From Phycisphaerae bacterium (GTDB lineage: Bacteria; Planctomycetota; Phycisphaerae; UBA1845; Fen-1342): a stretch of DNA of 64,000 nt. Position numbers and translations under genes: made by a program. The stretch is from positions 1 to 64,000 of the forward strand of contig JANQFV010000037.1 of the NCBI GenBank assembly GCA_028277645.1. The letters are read 5' to 3'. Each line of letters opens with the position of its first letter. Positions within the stretch are counted from its first letter, which is position 1. Below, piece by piece: positions 62,132-64,000 of the stretch. The notes beneath the pieces are model-generated. The model did not search any database, was not told the origin of the DNA, and saw nothing but the letters and a program-made list of their open reading frames with translations.

Positions 62132-64000
62132 CTAACCAGCAACGTCCGGCGGCACGACGTCAATCCACCGCCACAGCAACAGCAATAACGCGATACCGAG
62201 CGCCATCGTCAGGGCATAGCCCTGCAACGCGCCCCGCTGCATGAAGTGCAGCAAGAACGCCAGCCCACGCGGCACCGCGGAAACAAACCACACCAGCCCG
62301 TCGACACCGAATCGGTCGACGCCGAACAGGAAGTGTCCGATTCCACGCAACGGCCGAACAATGACCGCGTCGTAGATCTCGTCCACGTAGTACTTCGCGT
62401 TCCACAGATCCCAAACCGGGCCCAGGATCTTGCGATCCGGCTCGTCCTGCGGCGCCTGCCCGAAACGCATCCAAGCCAGTCCGATCCCGGCCAGCGCAAC
62501 CACACCCGACACGTACATCAGCCACATGCCGCCATGACCGTGGTGCGGATGGCCGATCGTGCTCGCGTGCAGGTAGTCGTGGAAATAACCGTGCGGCTTG
62601 AAGACTCCGATGAAAGCCTCACCGGAACCAACCGCGAATGTCACGCCCAAATAGCCGACGAAGATCGCACCCAGCGCGAGCACCCACAACGGCATGATCA
62701 TCACCGGCGGCGACTCGTGCGGATTCTCCCCCGCCTCGTCGGGCAGCCGCAGCTTGCCGTGGAAGCACAGGAAGAACATGCGGAACGTGTAGTACGCCGT
62801 CAGCCCCGCCGTCGCGAGCATGATCACGCCGACCAGCACGCTGTGGTCGAAGGCAGCGTGAACAATTTCGTCCTTGCTCCAGAAGCCGGACAGCAACGGC
62901 ACGCCGGCCAGCGCCAGACACCCGATGAGCATCAGGATATACGTCTTGGGCAACACGTGTCGCAGCCCGCTGAAATAGCGTACGTCGATCACGCCGCCCA
63001 TCGCGTGCATCACGCTACCGGCCCCGAGGAACAACAGCGCCTTGAACCACGCGTGCGTGAACACGTGAAACACACCGGAGTCGGGCACGGCCAACCCCAG
63101 CGCAACGAACATGTATGCCAACTGGCTGATCGTCGAATACGCCAGGATGCGTTTCATATCGTGCTGCGCGACCGCCATCGTCGCCGTCAGCGCCGCACCA
63201 ACCACGCCCAGCGTCAGAATCACATTCAACGCCAACGGCGAAAGCTCGTAGATCGGCGTGCAGCGGGCCACCATGTAGATGCCCGCGGTGACCATCGTGG
63301 CGGCGTGGATCAGGGCCGACACCGGCGTCGGGCCTTCCATCGCGTCCGGCAGCCAGGTGTACAGCGGGAACTGAGCACTCTTGCCCAACGCGCCGCACAT
63401 CAGCAGCAGCCCCACCAGCGACGCCTGCGACAAACCGAAATAGCCTGACGGCTCCGCCAGACTGCCGGCGTATTTGAAGACCACCTCGTAGTCGAGCGGA
63501 TTCTCGCCCGCACTCACGTGGCCCCGCATGAACATGTACAGCGCGAAGATACCCAGCGCGAAGCCGAAATCGCCGATCCGGTTAACGATGAACGCCTTCT
63601 TGGCCGCCGCCGCCGCGGACGGCTTGCGAAAGTAAAACCCGATCAACAGGTAGCTGCACAGACCGACCAACTCCCACCCGAGGTAGAGCAGCACAAAGTT
63701 GCCGGCCAGCACCAGCATGACCATCGAGAAAACGAACAGGCCGAGGAAGGCGAAGAAGCGCTCGTAGCCCGGCTCCGGATGCCCGTGGTGGTCACGCATG
63801 TAGCCGATCGCATAGATCACCACCATCAGCGACACCACCGTGACAAACAGCAGCATCATTCCGGTCAGACCGTCGAAGTAGAAGTTGATCGGAATCCAGC
63901 GGTTACTGTGCTCGTCGAGACTCTCCTCGGCACCGAAGCTCATCCAGTTGTAGAGCGTGTGCGTGAAACCGGGGTAATCGTGGTCGGCGTGCGCATGCGC
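62132..64000 (-). CDS. nuoL: NADH-quinone oxidoreductase subunit L, 5' end outside the window
   Basis: At least 622 aa. The frame stays open past the tracked Met at 63943 to the window edge (AHAHADHDYPGFTHTLYNW), so the true start lies outside. Conserved blocks: LLYLGWELVGLCSYLLIGFY, AQFPLYTWLPDAMEGPTPVSALIHAATMVTAGIYMV and KRILAYSTISQLAYMFVALG. The C-terminal part is the lateral-helix region (VPRGLAFLLHFMQRG). The rest of the nuo operon should lie to the right. Confidence 0.95.
   Translation of the reverse strand, partial: AHAHADHDYPGFTHTLYNWMSFGAEESLDEHSNRWIPINFYFDGLTGMMLLFVTVVSLMVVIYAIGYMRDHHGHPEPGYERFFAFLGLFVFSMVMLVLAGNFVLLYLGWELVGLCSYLLIGFYFRKPSAAAAAKKAFIVNRIGDFGFALGIFALYMFMRGHVSAGENPLDYEVVFKYAGSLAEPSGYFGLSQASLVGLLLMCGALGKSAQFPLYTWLPDAMEGPTPVSALIHAATMVTAGIYMVARCTPIYELSPLALNVILTLGVVGAALTATMAVAQHDMKRILAYSTISQLAYMFVALGLAVPDSGVFHVFTHAWFKALLFLGAGSVMHAMGGVIDVRYFSGLRHVLPKTYILMLIGCLALAGVPLLSGFWSKDEIVHAAFDHSVLVGVIMLATAGLTAYYTFRMFFLCFHGKLRLPDEAGENPHESPPVMIMPLWVLALGAIFVGYLGVTFAVGSGEAFIGVFKPHGYFHDYLHASTIGHPHHGHGGMWLMYVSGVVALAGIGLAWMRFGQAPQDEPDRKILGPVWDLWNAKYYVDEIYDAVIVRPLRGIGHFLFGVDRFGVDGLVWFVSAVPRGLAFLLHFMQRGALQGYALTMALGIALLLLLWRWIDVVPPDVAG

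Overview
The window is bacterial, GC-rich and gene-dense, and most likely comes from a member of the Planctomycetota. The class cannot be fixed from sequence alone; a Phycisphaerae-like lineage is a guess. The grounds are an EF-Tu whose switch I lacks the usual RGITI string, a giant secreted beta-helix protein ending in a dockerin-like GDLNCDG tail, double DUF4159 and DUF4097 proteins, and a tyrosine recombinase with altered catalytic motifs. LPS genes (gmhA, waaA), murA, lgt and a LolA-like gene point to a diderm envelope. nuoL, nuoM and nuoN indicate a respiratory complex I.

Layout, left to right. 1-1.75 kb is the edge of an integrated element: a partial ORF, a tyrosine recombinase with a terminator, and tandem repeats abutting the 3' end of ssrA (tmRNA, 1751-2105, tag ANNGYRLAA). 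2.3-6.9 kb is one very large secreted beta-helix protein. 7.0-8.3 kb holds an isolated tRNA-Val and a rhomboid protease. 8.5-17.8 kb is a MoxR/Bat-type operon (AAA ATPase, DUF58, BatA, BatB, Q-rich BatC, BatD, BatE), interrupted by a small four-helix-bundle gene with repeat-bearing flanks. 17.9-30 kb holds glpX, a phosphodiesterase overlapping a GH113-like gene, a TlpA-like thioredoxin, rnpB, gmhA, murA, prmC and a toroid/DUF4159 protein.

31.1-37.1 kb is the leftward translation and transcription cluster tRNA-Thr, tuf, rpmG, tRNA-Trp, secE, nusG, rplK, rplA, rplJ, rplL. It has a strong promoter and ends in a strong terminator directly after rplL, so rpoBC is not attached. 37-42.2 kb holds a zinc-ribbon membrane protein, a large secreted protein and uvrB.

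42.2-50.5 kb is a leftward run: panC, lgt, a DUF1844 gene, then VWA, ExbB, ExbD, ExbD and a secreted TPR protein. The VWA protein carries a TonB/TolA-type S-x3-H membrane anchor. It therefore looks like a proton-motive-force-coupled transducer with a VWA domain in place of the usual TonB C-terminus. This is the best candidate for an undescribed system in the window.

50.7-58.8 kb holds a gamma-glutamyltransferase, a two-gene XRE-ImmA module with its own promoter and operator-like repeats, sucD without sucC, a LolA-like gene, waaA and a small lipoprotein. A possible leftward small RNA lies between the last two. 58.8-64 kb is nuoN, nuoM and nuoL, with nuoL cut by the window end. No rRNA, CRISPR array or insertion sequence was seen.
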